This document shows positions 33,283 to 45,051 of a stretch of DNA of 64,000 bases, one piece after another. Positions within the stretch are counted from its first letter, which is position 1, and each line of letters starts with the position of its first letter. The notes below the pieces were generated by a model. The model was not told the DNA's origin. It was given only the letters and a program-made list of their open reading frames with translations, and did no database searches. Source of the DNA: Pseudopithomyces maydicus (lineage: Eukaryota > Ascomycota > Dothideomycetes > Pleosporales > Didymosphaeriaceae). Made by a program: the position numbers and the translations under genes. The stretch is taken from the NCBI GenBank assembly GCA_026873275.1, contig JANTUC010000003.1, forward strand, positions 2,790,001 to 2,854,000. The letters run 5' to 3'.

Positions 33283-34989
33283 TTACATCTCCGCAGCAGC
33301 CACAACTTCAGCCTTCGACTCGTCCTTATTCTCCTCGTGGGGCTGTATCTTTCCCCACTTGATTAAACTGGCACCGATGACGCTCGCAACAGAAGTAGCC
33401 GTTATGAGATAAAATGTGTTCACTAGCGCGTCGTTGTAGTCCAAGATTAATGTCTGCAGGTCGCCCCCAGAGGCCAATTTCACGAGTTCGGTGGCACCGG
33501 TGTTGACGACTTCCTTGGGGTCAATGAGAGGTAAGTTGGACACTTTCTGGACCAAGCTGTTGATGAAGATGGTCTGGCCGACGGGGAGGAAAATGGCGGC
33601 GCCTAGGAAACGTATGAACATGACGAAGGATGAGCCTTGGGCGACGTCCGCTTTTGAGAGGATGGTTTGGACGAGGGTTAGGGGTTGCTGGGCGCCGAAA
33701 CCCATGCCGAGACCGAAGATGACTTGGTAGCCGATCCACATAGAGTGATTGGTGGATGGAGTAAAGGTTGTCATGAGGCCGGCTCCGATGGAGGTCAGTA
33801 TCGTGCTGGTCCAGAAGAAGGGCGCAAAGTATCGTGCCCTGGAGATTATGATCCCACTGGCGATCATGGATACCACGGTGCTCAAGATCATCGGTAGTAA
33901 CATGACGCCGGAGTGGATTGCAGAGGCGTTCTTGATGGACTGGAACCAGAGTGGCAGGTAGTACATGGAAACCTGCAGACCGCTACCGTTGAAGAAACCA
34001 AATAGCACAGAGGCAATCACAGCGCGGTCTCGCAGGATACGTGGAGGTATGGTCGCCTCATCTCCCTTCCAGACCTGAACGCCAACGAAGACTGCGAGGA
34101 GCACGACAGATAGAACGATCAAAACGATGATGCGGACGTTCTTCCAAGCATACTCGACACCGCCCCATTGAAGCGCCAGAACCAGACATATGATTGCGGG
34201 CAGGAAGACGAGAGTTCCAATAGGATCCAGCTGCTTGATCTTTCCGTACCATCCTTCGGCAGGGGCTCCAGCTTCTGGTCCGGAATCTTGAGCAAGAATA
34301 TAGTGACCAACATGGAAACCGCACCGACGGGTAAGTTGATGTAAAAGCACCATCGCCAAGTCAGCTGGTCCACGAACACGCCTCCAAGCAGGGGACCAAT
34401 GACCGATCCGACAGCAAAAATGCACCCGAAAAGTCCCTGGTATATAGGTCGCTGCTGCAGCGGGATGGTGTAGAAGAGAATAACCAGGACGCCGCCCGTC
34501 ATGGCGGTAGAACCCAGTCCGGCGATGGCTCGACCTCCGATGAATGTATTCGAATTGGGTGCTGCACCGCAGACGGCGGAGCCGATCTCGAAGAAGACAC
34601 ATCCGATGAGGAAGACAGGCTTCGCGGGGTAGTGCTTGTAAATTTTGCCCATGAGCAGCTGCATGCTGGACATGACGAGGAGGTAGCTAGTTCCGTACCA
34701 ACCGACATCGTTGAGGGAGTGGAATTCGTCGGTGATACGGGGCAGTGCGGTGGATATGATGTTTTGGTCCTATTTTACAGGAAGACCTATCAGTTTCGTG
34801 ACTACATATGTACACGAGGACCAGGACGAGACTCACCAAGATAATGAAGAACATGGCGAGGTATACAGAGGACATGATGATAACCCGCTTCTGATTGGAG
34901 GGATACTCGGGTGGCCCCACATTGTCCGGATCGGGAAGTGTGTCATCGAGAGGACGCTTCTCGTCAGTCTGCGAGGTGGCGGTCGACAT
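33283..34989 (-). CDS. MFS transporter, DHA2 (14-span) drug/metabolite exporter type, one frameshift
   Basis: Exons 34989-34837 and 34769-33283, about 546 residues. Seen: a hydrophilic head (MSTATSQTDEKRPLDD), then MFFIIL and DQNIISTALPRITDEF (motif D1 type), WYGTSYLLVMSSMQLLMGKI, GGRAIAGLGS, the antiporter motif C region FAVGSVIGPLLGGVF, WRWCFYINLPVGA, and a C-terminal half with LYDY-free but typical PLWFQSIKNASAIHSGVMLLP and GMGFGAQQPL. This is the DHA2 family that exports drugs, toxins or secondary metabolites across the plasma membrane. It is divergently transcribed from a Zn2Cys6 regulator 262 bases away. Odd: the frame slips by one base between LEPLPKDG and GKIKQLDPIG at about 34246-34256; both flanks are conserved-looking. 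As written the product would stop after about half its spans. Confidence 0.85.
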
Positions 34990-35092
34990 TGCGAAAGTTG
35001 GCAGACAGACGCTGAGTACTTCGGATGTCTGGGTAGTGCAAAGATTTAAATCCTTGTGTGTGCGCCGTGTAAACGGATAAGGGGAGTCAAGA

Positions 35093-35190
35093 CGGCGTTT
35101 CGGTGCTCCAGCACACCTTTCTGAGCGCCAAGACGCCGACGGAGGGTCGGAGCATGCAGTGTTCACGTCGCACCGACGGCGCTGTGTCCG
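35093..35190. promoter_or_regulatory. Candidate Zn2Cys6 binding sites in the shared promoter
   Basis: Two direct repeats CGG-N5-CGG (35093-35103 and 35140-35150) and one inverted CGG-N8-CCG (35177-35190) lie in the 262-bp spacer between the divergent MFS transporter and Zn2Cys6 genes. CGG triplets in defined spacing are the usual recognition units of this regulator class. Use by the neighbouring regulator is inference. Confidence 0.45.
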
Positions 35191-35251
35191 AGGATTCTGA
35201 TCGCATTCTGATAACGCACAGTACATATGCAGACAAACATACTATGGAACG

Positions 35252-37719
35252 ATGGATGACCCTCCGCCACCCTCCGAGGCGGTCAAAGGCAGTGGTGGTC
35301 TGAAGGACTATGCATGTCTGCCTTGTCGCCAGCGGAAAGTCAAGTGCGATCGCCATGTGCCTTGCAACAACTGCAGCAGGTCGAGCACTGCTCAGAAATG
35401 TAGCTTCGTGCCTCCTGCGCGGGGGACGTGGAAGCGCAAGCAGACCAAGCCGCCGAGAGAAGGGCTTCATGCGAAGCTTAAGCGTTACGAGCAACTCTTG
35501 AAGTCTCTCGGTGCAGACATCGACCCCGAAGATAAGGAGGAAGCGGCATCTGAGCATGAAATGGAAGTTTCGACTCCGAATAGTAATGCTGCTTCCGAGA
35601 AAACTATCTCCGCTACCCCGGTTGCAATGTTGGACCAAGGACCCTCGAGTCGTGGAAGAGATCCATCACATTTTGTCGGTAAGAATGGCACTTCAAGATA
35701 CTTCGATAGGTACGAACATGTCCTACAATGTATTTCCGAACGAAATGCTGACTGGATGATCATACAGTGCACTGTGGACAGAGCTGGGACAGATGCACCC
35801 TGAGATCGACGAAGACAGCGAAGCTGCCAATGATGAAGATAGCAGGAATGACGAAGCTGGGAACATCCTGTTCTTAGACCCAATTCTTCCTAGGAAGATC
35901 AACCTCACAGAATATTGGCCCAGCCTACAGCTCCTCTCCCGACTGAAAACAGTCTTCATCGATCGAGGAGATCCTCTCCTCAAAGTCTTCCACATTCCAA
36001 CATTCTGGGATTCCCTCACTGGCGCGTTGGAATCTCCACGACAGACGTCAAAAGGTTTGGAGGCTGCGATGCTCGCGTGGTGCTTCGCTACCGTGAGTAT
36101 TTTGGAGGACGGCGAGTGCGTCAGCTTGCTTGGTGCTGAGAGACGACAATTGTTCTCTCATTTTCGAATTGCGACTCAACGAGCGTTGGCAAAGGCGGGA
36201 TTTCTACATACATCCGACCTTGATACTTTGCGGGCGTATATGTGTTACTTGGTAAGACGCAAGACTTGTGCTGCAACACACTCGATTGATTGAGTAGATG
36301 GTTAATTGAAACTAGGTCGGCATAAGATCTGAAGGTCTCTGTGCATCCCTATTTGTCATGTCCGGTGTGGCTGTGAGATTAGCACGAACGATGGGACTCC
36401 ATCGCGATGGTACAACCCTTGGGCTTCCACCGTTCGAGACGGAGATGCGACGGCGTCTTTGGTGGCACCTGGTCCACCTCGACTTCCGAGCTGCTGATAT
36501 GTAGGTACCGTTCATGTGTAAAAAGAAAGTGAGACAAGCACTAATTCTGTATCTTCGAACCCAGGCATGGCGCATTGCCCACCCTGGACCTTAGTCTCTG
36601 CGACACGAAGTATCCTCTCAATCTCGAGGATGCCGACTTGCACCCTGACATGACAGAATTTCCTAAAGAGCGTACAGGTATCACAGGCATAACGGGGTGC
36701 ATTCTTCGATGCGAGCTAATTAGCGCATTGCGAAAGTTCTCCACCAGGTGCGTGCAAGCTGAATTGAAAGCTTGGGAAGTACCCCCTGGATTAACATATA
36801 TACTGACCATATTTATCTGAATCTAGACCTAATCAGATCCGTTGGGATAGCATATGTGATTTGGAATTTCCTCTAGCCAAGAAAGAAGCAATCATAAAAG
36901 ATATCGAAAGCCACATGGAAACAAAGTACCTCCGATACTGCGATCCTGTCACACCATACCATCAACTCATCGCCGTGATGGTGCGGCTACCCGTGTGCTG
37001 GATGCGATTCTTTGCCCACAACCCAAGGCCATTGGGAGGCGATGCCAAAGCACTCCCCCGGCAATCGCGCGACGTTGCTTTCAATCAAGCGATCAAGATG
37101 CTGGAGTATGCATCTTGGATGAACAGCGGTATGAATGGGCTGGGCAAGTTCATGTGGCAATCTGGCATAAGTGTTCTATGGAGATCCATGCGTAAGTATC
37201 TCGGACGTATATATATCCAAACGATTTGCCTGACTTTTCACTTCACGACTAGTCTACGTCCTCATCGAGATTAGACACCGCAAGACCGGCCTCGACGTAG
37301 ACCGCGCCTGGCACGTAATCACCGAGACCCTCGCCAAACGTCCCCAGCTATTCGAAGTATCCACTCCCATCGTATACAGAGCGCTTACCGTCTGGATTCT
37401 AGAAGTATGGGACGAATGCAGTCCTGCATTCTTGGATGGCAATCGCACGATCAGTCCAGGGACGCTAGAGCTCATGGAGAAATTGCGCCAAGTTCAGGCA
37501 CTGCGGAAACAATCGGCGCAGTGGAAAGATACAACTGCACAGATATCCCAGGTGCCCGTCGCGGACCAGGCTGATAGGGGGTCGGAGTTGCTTGGGACCG
37601 AGTTCTCAAGTTTGGACCCTTTTGTGTTTGACTTTCCGCCTCTTGTTTCTATGGCGTCGGATTCGAATGGGTGGGCGACGTGGGAGGATTATCTGGCTCA
37701 GGATGGGAGTTCGGTTTAG
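35252..37719 (+). CDS. Zn(II)2Cys6 transcription factor with fungal-specific regulatory domain
   Basis: Six exons: 35252-35709, 35768-36251, 36316-36500, 36565-36747, 36827-37191 and 37253-37719, encoding 713 residues. Seen: the binuclear zinc cluster C22-x2-C25-x6-C32-x5-C38-x2-C41-x8-C50 (YACLPCRQRKVKCDR), a basic linker, a short coiled coil (KLKRYEQLLKSLG) for dimerisation, and the fungal_trans middle homology region with VRLARTMGLHRDG and FETEMRRRLWWHL. The C terminus is acidic and Trp-containing (GWATWEDYLAQDG), as in many activation domains. It is nuclear by family. The neighbouring DHA2 exporter is the obvious candidate target. The frame is intact through all exons, and the final exon again moves from C-ending to G/T-ending codons. 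Confidence 0.92.
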
Positions 37720-38396
37720 ATGGAATTCACGCTCTGGTGATACGTTACACACTAAAGGTGGTGTCTTCAAAATTGTAGATGTTTGGCGGATAAATTCTAC
37801 TGTTGTATATATTTCATATGCATCCCTATATGTTAATGCATTCACTGCGTTATATCCTAGAAGCTTAATCGTGACCTCACCAAACCACACTTAACGTTTG
37901 GATTGCCTCACCGCTAGCTTGCAGGCCGTTTGAAAACGCCAGCGCATTCAATGCATCATCAGTAGCACAGAGAAGCCGACAAAGTGTCTATAGAACCTCA
38001 TTTTATCGAAACAAAGAATAATCTCGAACTACATCACGAGCTCGTGGTGAATGGTTCGATGCAAGCTGAATGTTGAACCCGCTTCACTCAAGCGCGGCAT
38101 TGTGGAGCTCCATTCCACCTTCACCTCGCTCAGCCCAGCCACTTTTCTTATTGTGACACGCTCTTCAATTGTCGCGCGCGCACGTTGCAGCCTGGTATTG
38201 TTCGGTCTCCTCGCCTTATATTTAACTTCAACCCGCCCACCTTCCCACTTCCTTAGACCCTTTCCGCGCATACTCTCCATATAGCATCACCCACTCGATC
38301 TGATCATCACCTTTTCCACATCACTTCCGCGCATCCTCAGCTTAGCATCACTCGATCTAATCATCAACTTTCATACATCACTTCAACTTCATCAGA
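37720..38396. promoter_or_regulatory. Intergenic with promoter of the 622-residue gene
   Basis: A TATA-like CTTATATTTAA lies at about 38215-38226, 170 bases before the ATG, followed by a CT-rich leader. No gene was seen. Confidence 0.45.
38284..38393. repeat. Imperfect tandem duplication in the 5' leader
   Basis: Unit 1 begins GCATCACCCACTCGATCTGA and unit 2 begins GCATCACTCGATCTAATCAT; both contain CATCACTTC near the end. The two units (about 60 and 50 bases) run up to the start codon at 38397. Confidence 0.7.
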
Positions 38397-40265
38397 ATGT
38401 TTCCCAAGATTGTTCACCAGGATCTTTGGTCCCCACTACTCTACATCAAGGACAACACCCCAGCTATCGCTGGGCTTCCTTCCCTGTTCGATGAAAGCAA
38501 GTCTCCAGAGATACCCTTGCCCAAGCTATTCACCGTGGAGTGGACGGAGCCGGCATCGACTGGCAATGGTCCAACCCTGTTCCCACCTACCTACCCAGAA
38601 CTCATCTCCGTACCCGACCCACAAGAGAAGCCTGCTCTATACAAAGCCGCAGTTGACGCTATTCGCGTTGCCAACGACTACTTCGTGAAGAGCGGTTGTG
38701 GAAGCGGCCTACAAGGACCCAACAGCTACCCCACTAAAGAATGGCTGTGCCAACTCGCCGACAGCTTCTCCGCGAGGTATGAGTCGGAAGATCATGACTT
38801 CATGGAGCCGCCAGACCTTCGAATCTTGTGGGTCACCGACAAACACTACCACCCGTGTGACAAGAAAATCCCGTGGAAGAACCGCCTCTGGGTCGTCGCA
38901 TGCAAACAGTACTACAAGCTCGACGAAGAGGAGAAAATCAACCTCCTACTTAGGACGCATCCCGAACAGCAGAAAGACTACGAGCGTTCCTTCAGCGACG
39001 TCAATATCTACAACAAGTTTCTCGTGGGTATATTCATGAAGTACATCGCCCACGTAGAACAGGACGCGATCATAAGGGAGTCACAAATCGACGTTCAACC
39101 CACAGACGCAGCACTGGATGCCTTCTTTGCAGCTCCAGAGAACGCCGACGGCGTCACGCTCTACGACCTCCACCGCACATTCTTCCGCGTCAAGGACATC
39201 AAGGAGTTCGTGAAGCGCGTCGAGGTCTTCGCCAAATATGTACCTCATCCACCTAGAGTCCCCGGCCTAGACGAAGTCCCAGAGGGAGTCTATATACGCA
39301 AGAACATCCCCTCCATTTCGCAGCTCGAATCAGTCATGCAAAAACCCACCACCTTCCCAGAGATCTTCCAAAATCTCGGTGTTCGCTACAAAGAGTACGC
39401 CAATGGCGTCGGTTCTCAAGTCGAGGTCTACCGCCGTGTATTAAAGATGGCAGCGCCTGATATCACGACCGGCCGCTTGATTATGAAGAAAATCAACGGC
39501 AAGATCAATTGCCCCTCAGAAAAGGACATCCGTATCGCCGTTCGAGATTCCAAGCACTTTGATCTCGAGAGTTTGGCGGGTTGCTTCCCCGATGCAATCG
39601 CTTCGCGAAGCTGCTTCGAAGAGCGTGTCTTATCGGTCGCAGCACCCGATGCAGTGACCGGACACTATATCCGCAAGGACACGCAACCCACTGCGCAAGA
39701 AATTCATCGAGTGCTTACCAAACATGTGTGCCATCAGCACGAAGATTCGGTTGCATCTGTCATGAAGCTGTTCCCAGATCGTGTCTGGAATCGGGTTGCT
39801 TTCGCGGAAGACTTCGCGAAAGTAGCATTTTGGAAAGGATACGAGGAGGGCAAGAATTCCCCTTGGGGATGGCTACCGTTGAAGAGTAGCGGCGCGGGAA
39901 GCGACGAGCTCCTGGACTGGTACGAGAGCCAGCGCATTTATGCGTTGGAGCACCTTTTGCGCACAAATCCAATGCAGGTGCTGGATTGGGTCAACAACGC
40001 GGCCGTCTGGGACGGTAGCAATTTCAACGAGCGTCTTCCTGTCTTGGAAGATACCGTCGAGCCAGAGTCGGAGGAGGAATGGCACTATGATGCTTCTCCT
40101 CAGGTCATCGACCTCACGTCGCCGGCATCCAGTCCCGCTCCGTCGCCACCCTCCAGCAACAAGCGTAAGCGGGACGTGGAAGAGACTGAGGACGAGAACG
40201 AGAACGAGAACGAGGATGAATTCGTGGCGGGCTCACCTCGCCCTATCAAGAAGCTGCGTGCGTAG
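38397..40265 (+). CDS. Orphan 622-residue protein with SUMO-interaction motif and nuclear signals
   Basis: Single uninterrupted exon. I do not recognise the family. Seen: a mostly globular body with many aromatic and charged residues; a motif that occurs twice, 64 residues apart: RVLKMAAPDITTGRLI (347-362) and RVLSVAAPDAVTGHYI (410-425), so an internal repeat is likely. The C-terminal 60 residues are disordered: VIDLT (570-574) fits a canonical SUMO-interaction motif, followed by NKRKRD (588-593), an acidic Glu/Asn/Asp run encoded by a GAG-AAC repeat, and a terminal basic IKKLRA. Together these suggest a nuclear protein that reads SUMO. No catalytic motif, membrane segment or signal peptide is visible. 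The leader carries a TATA-like element and a duplicated segment. Confidence 0.8.
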   Translation: MFPKIVHQDLWSPLLYIKDNTPAIAGLPSLFDESKSPEIPLPKLFTVEWTEPASTGNGPTLFPPTYPELISVPDPQEKPALYKAAVDAIRVANDYFVKSGCGSGLQGPNSYPTKEWLCQLADSFSARYESEDHDFMEPPDLRILWVTDKHYHPCDKKIPWKNRLWVVACKQYYKLDEEEKINLLLRTHPEQQKDYERSFSDVNIYNKFLVGIFMKYIAHVEQDAIIRESQIDVQPTDAALDAFFAAPENADGVTLYDLHRTFFRVKDIKEFVKRVEVFAKYVPHPPRVPGLDEVPEGVYIRKNIPSISQLESVMQKPTTFPEIFQNLGVRYKEYANGVGSQVEVYRRVLKMAAPDITTGRLIMKKINGKINCPSEKDIRIAVRDSKHFDLESLAGCFPDAIASRSCFEERVLSVAAPDAVTGHYIRKDTQPTAQEIHRVLTKHVCHQHEDSVASVMKLFPDRVWNRVAFAEDFAKVAFWKGYEEGKNSPWGWLPLKSSGAGSDELLDWYESQRIYALEHLLRTNPMQVLDWVNNAAVWDGSNFNERLPVLEDTVEPESEEEWHYDASPQVIDLTSPASSPAPSPPSSNKRKRDVEETEDENENENEDEFVAGSPRPIKKLRA

Positions 40266-41585
40266 GAGGGGATTTTAGTTTGGAGGGGAATTAGCCGAGA
40301 TCTAGTCGACATTTAATATCATACCACAGCTTTTACGGTGTACAGTTCAACAAGTTGTTCGAGGTCAAATATTCCATTGCTTGGCGCTGAATTGACGACG
40401 CCGAGCCTTGCACCTTCTCTTTCAGGCTTCGAGGATAAGCGTAGCGATGGGGATAACGAAGATAACAAGAAGGGCGTAGGGCGAATTTTCAGGTTCCAGG
40501 GCGGCAGTGGAGACAATGATGAGGATGAAGATAATTCAGGCGCAAGGCGATTCTCCTCGTCGCATTGAGAAACTGCGCGCGGAGAAGGAGGATTAGGTAA
40601 ATAGTGTTGGGTAGCGGTCATTTATTTGCTCAACTTTTTGGAAGAGTTTTAGGCTGCATTCTCATGCTGGGAGCATCAGTTTGTTTTGTGGCTTTTGCGC
40701 TCACATTGTGAGTGATAATTTTCCCTTTTGCAGGTCAATGGGCTACCAATTTGCTGGAGGCGGAAAGGCCAATCGATCTCTATTTTACCTGGAATACAAC
40801 TAGCCCATTGGTGTTTGGTACCTATCTGTTCAGAAAATTTAAATCTGTATCAGAGCTTTGACGAATTATACATAGTCCGGTTGATACATTAGTCATGGTT
40901 AAGGCCTTTATTCAGCTCACCCCCATGTTGACTTGAACATTTCACGATTATTGTAGCTGGGAAGATATACGTTGAATGTTCACGTGGAGGTACTTATCCA
41001 GATATAGCCGCGATGTACAGGCGTGAGTGTTAATATCTGGTTTTTGAATATTCTCCTTAGAGCGACTGGATGCTTGTTCAGTAAATTAATCACCTGGTAT
41101 CAGTTACTCAGCAATCGCATAGGTACTGTATTGTTCTACATTTCGCGCGTTGTGACCAAAAATGCTAGGGTGCAGCTTGGCCGGATATATTTCCTCAACA
41201 AGGGGCGATATTTGTCATGTTGGATGCGCAAATAATGCAAGGACGCGTAGATTCGTAAATCAACTATCACAGTTAAGGAAATTGTGTAGATGCCTTATCC
41301 TTCAAGATGCAAGGTGACCCTGTAAAATGTGCTCAGTCATCAAAAAGAATTTAAGGTTACCTTTACAAATACTCCCCGGCGCCCTATAAATCCACCACGC
41401 TGCACAGATGGGGATGGAGTACTTGGCAAAATGGTCTAATGGGGTTATACTAAAGCTTGGCAAGGCAAAAAATCACCTAACTCCTGGAGTTTGCCTAGTT
41501 TTTTTCTTTTTTACGTTTTAGGAAATTGCAGCATGGTTCTTAAATCGATGTCCACTTCAAATACCAGCGTGTGACCCCCCGATCC
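40266..41585. other. Intergenic, AT-rich, no gene seen
   Basis: The stretch is AT-rich with short open frames only. A plus-strand frame at 41023-41235 has no recognisable content. Confidence 0.5.
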
Positions 41586-42555
41586 TCAATCATCCCTCTC
41601 CAGCTTCAACATATGATCTCGACATGCTCCAATGTTTGCTTCTATGTCGTTCCTGGTCTGTACCACAATCTCGAAAAGGCTACGCAGGTATCCGTTCAAC
41701 CCTAACCTTTGCGGACCGCCATTCATCATCACCATCTTTATCGCTCCGTCTGCATGTCGTTCGAACATTTTGTTATCACCTAACCATATCTTTGGGCTGT
41801 GTCAGTGATGTCTCGCGATGCTAATATATGCATTCGATGCTCTCTCACCTCGTCAAAAGCCAGGATAAAGATCGTGGCGAAAGTTGCGTCCATGTCTATG
41901 TCCTTGCTATTTATAGCATTGATCACATTCCTCACGCAAGCCATCTTATACGATGATGCCACCTCTACGAAGAATTCTTTCTGATAGTTGTTGACGATCA
42001 AATGCCGGCACGACGCGAGGAAAATGCCTTGTAGGAAACCAGTGTCCGTCAAGGCAAAATGCACCCATTCTCTCAACATGCGCTCCAAAGTCTCCCCTAT
42101 TCTTTGGATCGCCTTGCAGTACGTGTTGAGTTCTGGGACGACGGTTTGCGCGTCTAAAAATTAGGTACCAGGACAGAAAAAAAAACCGGTGAACGGGTGG
42201 GGGCGAACTGCTTACAGTGATCTAGGAGAAATCGCTCCATCGGATTAAGCTTTGCGGCAAAGCACTCAAAGGGATCATATCGAGACTGGGATAGTATGCC
42301 TGTGGGATTGAACGAGTAGGCTCGGTTCTCGTTTATCTGCAGATCGACTTTGGAGTTTGTGGTTTTGGTTTTGCGTGCGAGATGTTCCTGGGTGCGCGCT
42401 ATCCGTTTCCTTGCATGCGCCGTGCGTGCTGCGTGAGCATGTGCCTTCCGTCGAGAATCTGCCAAGGTACTGTTTCCATCGCGTGTCCGGTGACTGAGAC
42501 GAGGGTCGTCGGAGTGGTCGATGAAGTGGAATTTCTTAGGACTTCCAATCTGCAT
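41586..42555 (-). CDS. Fungal-specific transcription factor-domain protein without zinc cluster
   Basis: Exons 42555-42216, 42153-41849 and 41789-41586, 282 residues. Seen: a start MQIGSPKKFHFIDHSD, a basic helix (RRKAHAHAARTAHARKRIAR), then SRYDPFECFAAKLNPMERFLLDHY and a helical domain (MLREWVHFALTDTGFLQG, ATFATIFILAFDE, GDNKMFERHADGAIKMV). This fits the family annotated as fungal-specific transcription factor domain (PF11951-like), whose members start with a short basic region and often have no Zn2Cys6 cluster. It is shorter than most relatives (often 400 or more residues), so the C terminus may be truncated or a later exon missed. It lies in AT-rich DNA beside a tandem duplication. Role and targets are unknown. 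Confidence 0.75.
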
Positions 42556-43730
42556 GTTGATACTATGGGTATACTTGGTTGACAGAGAGCTTCTGATCTT
42601 GATGCTAGAAGTAGGTTTGTTCTCATTGGCACTTCAAGACCATTTCTGCGCGAGGCGGTGTGGGGCGGACCGCGAGTCAGCAACGGGCACTAGCATACAG
42701 GGGGAGTTAGGGCAGATTACATTATCTGCCTTGCCCAGCTTTGCTCATGCCTATTATGGGAATGTCGGAGCCGAGCGCATTCTAGATACAGCGGAGCTGA
42801 GACGGGGCGTAACCGCGATGAGTTCGCCAGCTCAATACCCGTGTACAGCTGCACGACCAAACGGGAACAATTTACGTAGGCCAGTGCAGCCCTACAGGTA
42901 TTTACTTTGGCATACTAGCCAAGTGTGGTAATCAATCACGGTAGTAATAATGCGCCGACATGAGCGCGAAGGTACTCCCGAATGACTTATTGATAGTATC
43001 TTTACGGAACCGAGAAGTGTACAGCTGAACGACAAAACAGGAACAGTTTACGAAGGCTCGTGCAGCCCTACAGGTATTTACTTTGGCATACTAGCCAAGT
43101 ATGGTAATTAGTCACTATAGTAATAATGCGCCGACAGGAGCGTGAAGGTACCCCCGAATGACTTATTGGTTGTATCTTTAAGGGACCGGTGAGTATATTA
43201 CCCGCTATCTCAACAGGTGAATGAATAGCTAGACGAACCGTTCGGTACCCCCTCGGGCGGAAGCTGACATGTTTAAAATTATCCAACTAGTCTACGCGAC
43301 CGTTAGGCCTCGGGCGCCACGAGTAACGGATCCGAATACGCCTTGAGGACACTCAATCATATACTTGCACGTGTATGTTGATGTCTGCACTGGATCAGCT
43401 CCACCCTTCTTCGGTGATCTTTCTGGTTTCTGATTCATTTCTGATAAATTTGTCCGGCTAAATTTGCTGTGGAACTGCTTAGGATGCTATGACCCGATTA
43501 GGCCAAGCATGACGACAATGGTACTCGACCACCAGTAAGTTCTTTCACATCTGAATATTTCTTGACAGTATGGCATTTGCCAATTAGAAGATACGAGTAG
43601 CTTCTCTTTTTAACTACCCCTTTTGTAAAGTGGGTATCATCATTTAGGTTAGACCTCCAGTGAACGCACCTCACCGTCGCCCTAGAACTATCGTCATGTT
43701 ATTTTTAGCTCATCAAAGAAAAATGTCCAT
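42556..43730. other. Intergenic, AT-rich, with 176-bp tandem duplication
   Basis: Besides the duplication listed separately, no gene was recognised. Confidence 0.5.
42841..43196. repeat. Tandem duplication, two units of about 176 bp
   Basis: Unit 1 starts GTGTACAGCTGCACGACC at 42841 and unit 2 starts GTGTACAGCTGAACGAC at about 43017. Both contain CAGCCCTACAGGTATTTACT and end near CGAATGACTTATTG. The copies differ at scattered sites, including several C/T and G/A differences, so the duplication is not recent or has been mutated since. Confidence 0.9.
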
Positions 43731-45051
43731 CTAGTCAGGATACTGATCAGCCCACTCCTTCTCATCACCGCGAACATACTTCTCCATGTTCATCCTCACA
43801 CTCCACCGGACATTTTGGCTTCCTGCGCCTCTACCTCTCCATCGCGAAAACAAACTGGGCTGTGTTGTTAGGCACACCAATCTCTTGTCCCGATGGACTC
43901 CACCTCCGCACAACTTGATTAATGCGTCATTAAGTTCAGCGGATTGACCATCTAGTGATGCTTCGTACAACAAACTCCGGGCGCCTCGCTGAGACACTGC
44001 ATATGCGAAGGCGCATTCAGGGACGGAGACGTGATGGTACATACGCGTTTGATTCCACACAGCGCCATTGTCAGTGACCAGTGTGTTGGAACGGGCGACG
44101 GTTGGATCAGGTTCCAGAACGATCCTTCCCTTCGATAGGTTGGGCGTCTCTAGCGCTGGGATCTTCATCCCGCAGTGGCCTAACAACAGGATATCCCAGC
44201 CGTCTCCATAGGCAGAAACTAAAGGCTGGATTGTGGCGGGCCGGTCTTTATACCGAATCTCTTCCGATTTGATGCTTGAAGATGGGACGGGATAAGTTGG
44301 ATCAGCGTAGCTAGAATTTGGACCGCTTTTGATAGCAAGGGGTTGAATCAGAGTTCGTGTCGAGAGTGCAAAAGTATGCATTTGGTCTCTGAGACGAATA
44401 TCCCAGTCAAGTTCATCCTCTAAAATCAAGGCAGAGTGAAGATTCTGCTCGACTATCATGCGTAGAGCGCTCCTCTGTGCTCTCCAGACGCCACCGGCGG
44501 TTTTGGCCGGATGTTTCTGATCCTGAACTGAAAGCGATGGCGTTGCACGAGTCTGCCTTACTTCAGAGGGGGACCTTATCTCACAGACAGCATGCTTACC
44601 TCGTGATTGGAAATTCCATCCACCCAGTCGATGTCCAGCTTGCTGAAGGCCGAAGCCAGGACCATCGTGTCCCTTTTCTCCGCGTCATGCGGTAGATTAG
44701 TGACGAAGGTTTTCCCGAACTGAGACAGTTAACTCGCCCATCCCATGTGAAACCTCCTCGCGCCTGACTTACCCCGAGCGTCCCGTTCTCAACGGCTATC
44801 GCTAGATCCTTGACCTTCATCCCGTCGGGAACAACCTCAGCTTTCTTACCACCATGTTTCTTCTCCCAGCTCATTGGTGCAGTCATATTCATCGGCAGGA
44901 TCCTTCCCAGCGCATTATACCCGACTCTGACATCGACCACGGGACCGAAATGGGACCGATGCAAGCCATAATTCAGGCCTCCATATACAAGAAACAAGCC
45001 TAGAAGCAACGATAGCGGAATGATCACAAATAGACGTCTAAGTGGCGACAT
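43731..45051 (-). CDS. Glycosyltransferase family 25-like type II membrane protein
   Basis: Exons 45051-44773, 44719-44600 and 44522-43731, 396 residues. Seen: a short cytoplasmic N terminus (MSPLRR) followed by a signal anchor (about residues 7-25, FVIIPLSLLLGLFLVYGG), a stem with N-glycosylation sites, then FVTNLPHDAEKRDTMV, WVDGI, GVWRAQRSALR and LILEDELDWD (about residues 164-173). The ILEDE box and the GVWRA segment match GT25 (LPS-type beta-glycosyltransferase) proteins of fungi; the acidic pair is the expected sugar-nucleotide/metal site. It probably acts in the Golgi lumen on glycoproteins or glycolipids; donor and acceptor are unknown. All splice junctions keep phase, including the acceptor before DQKHPAKTAGG. 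A GTCGTGAGGACCT motif lies 330 bases upstream. Confidence 0.85.
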
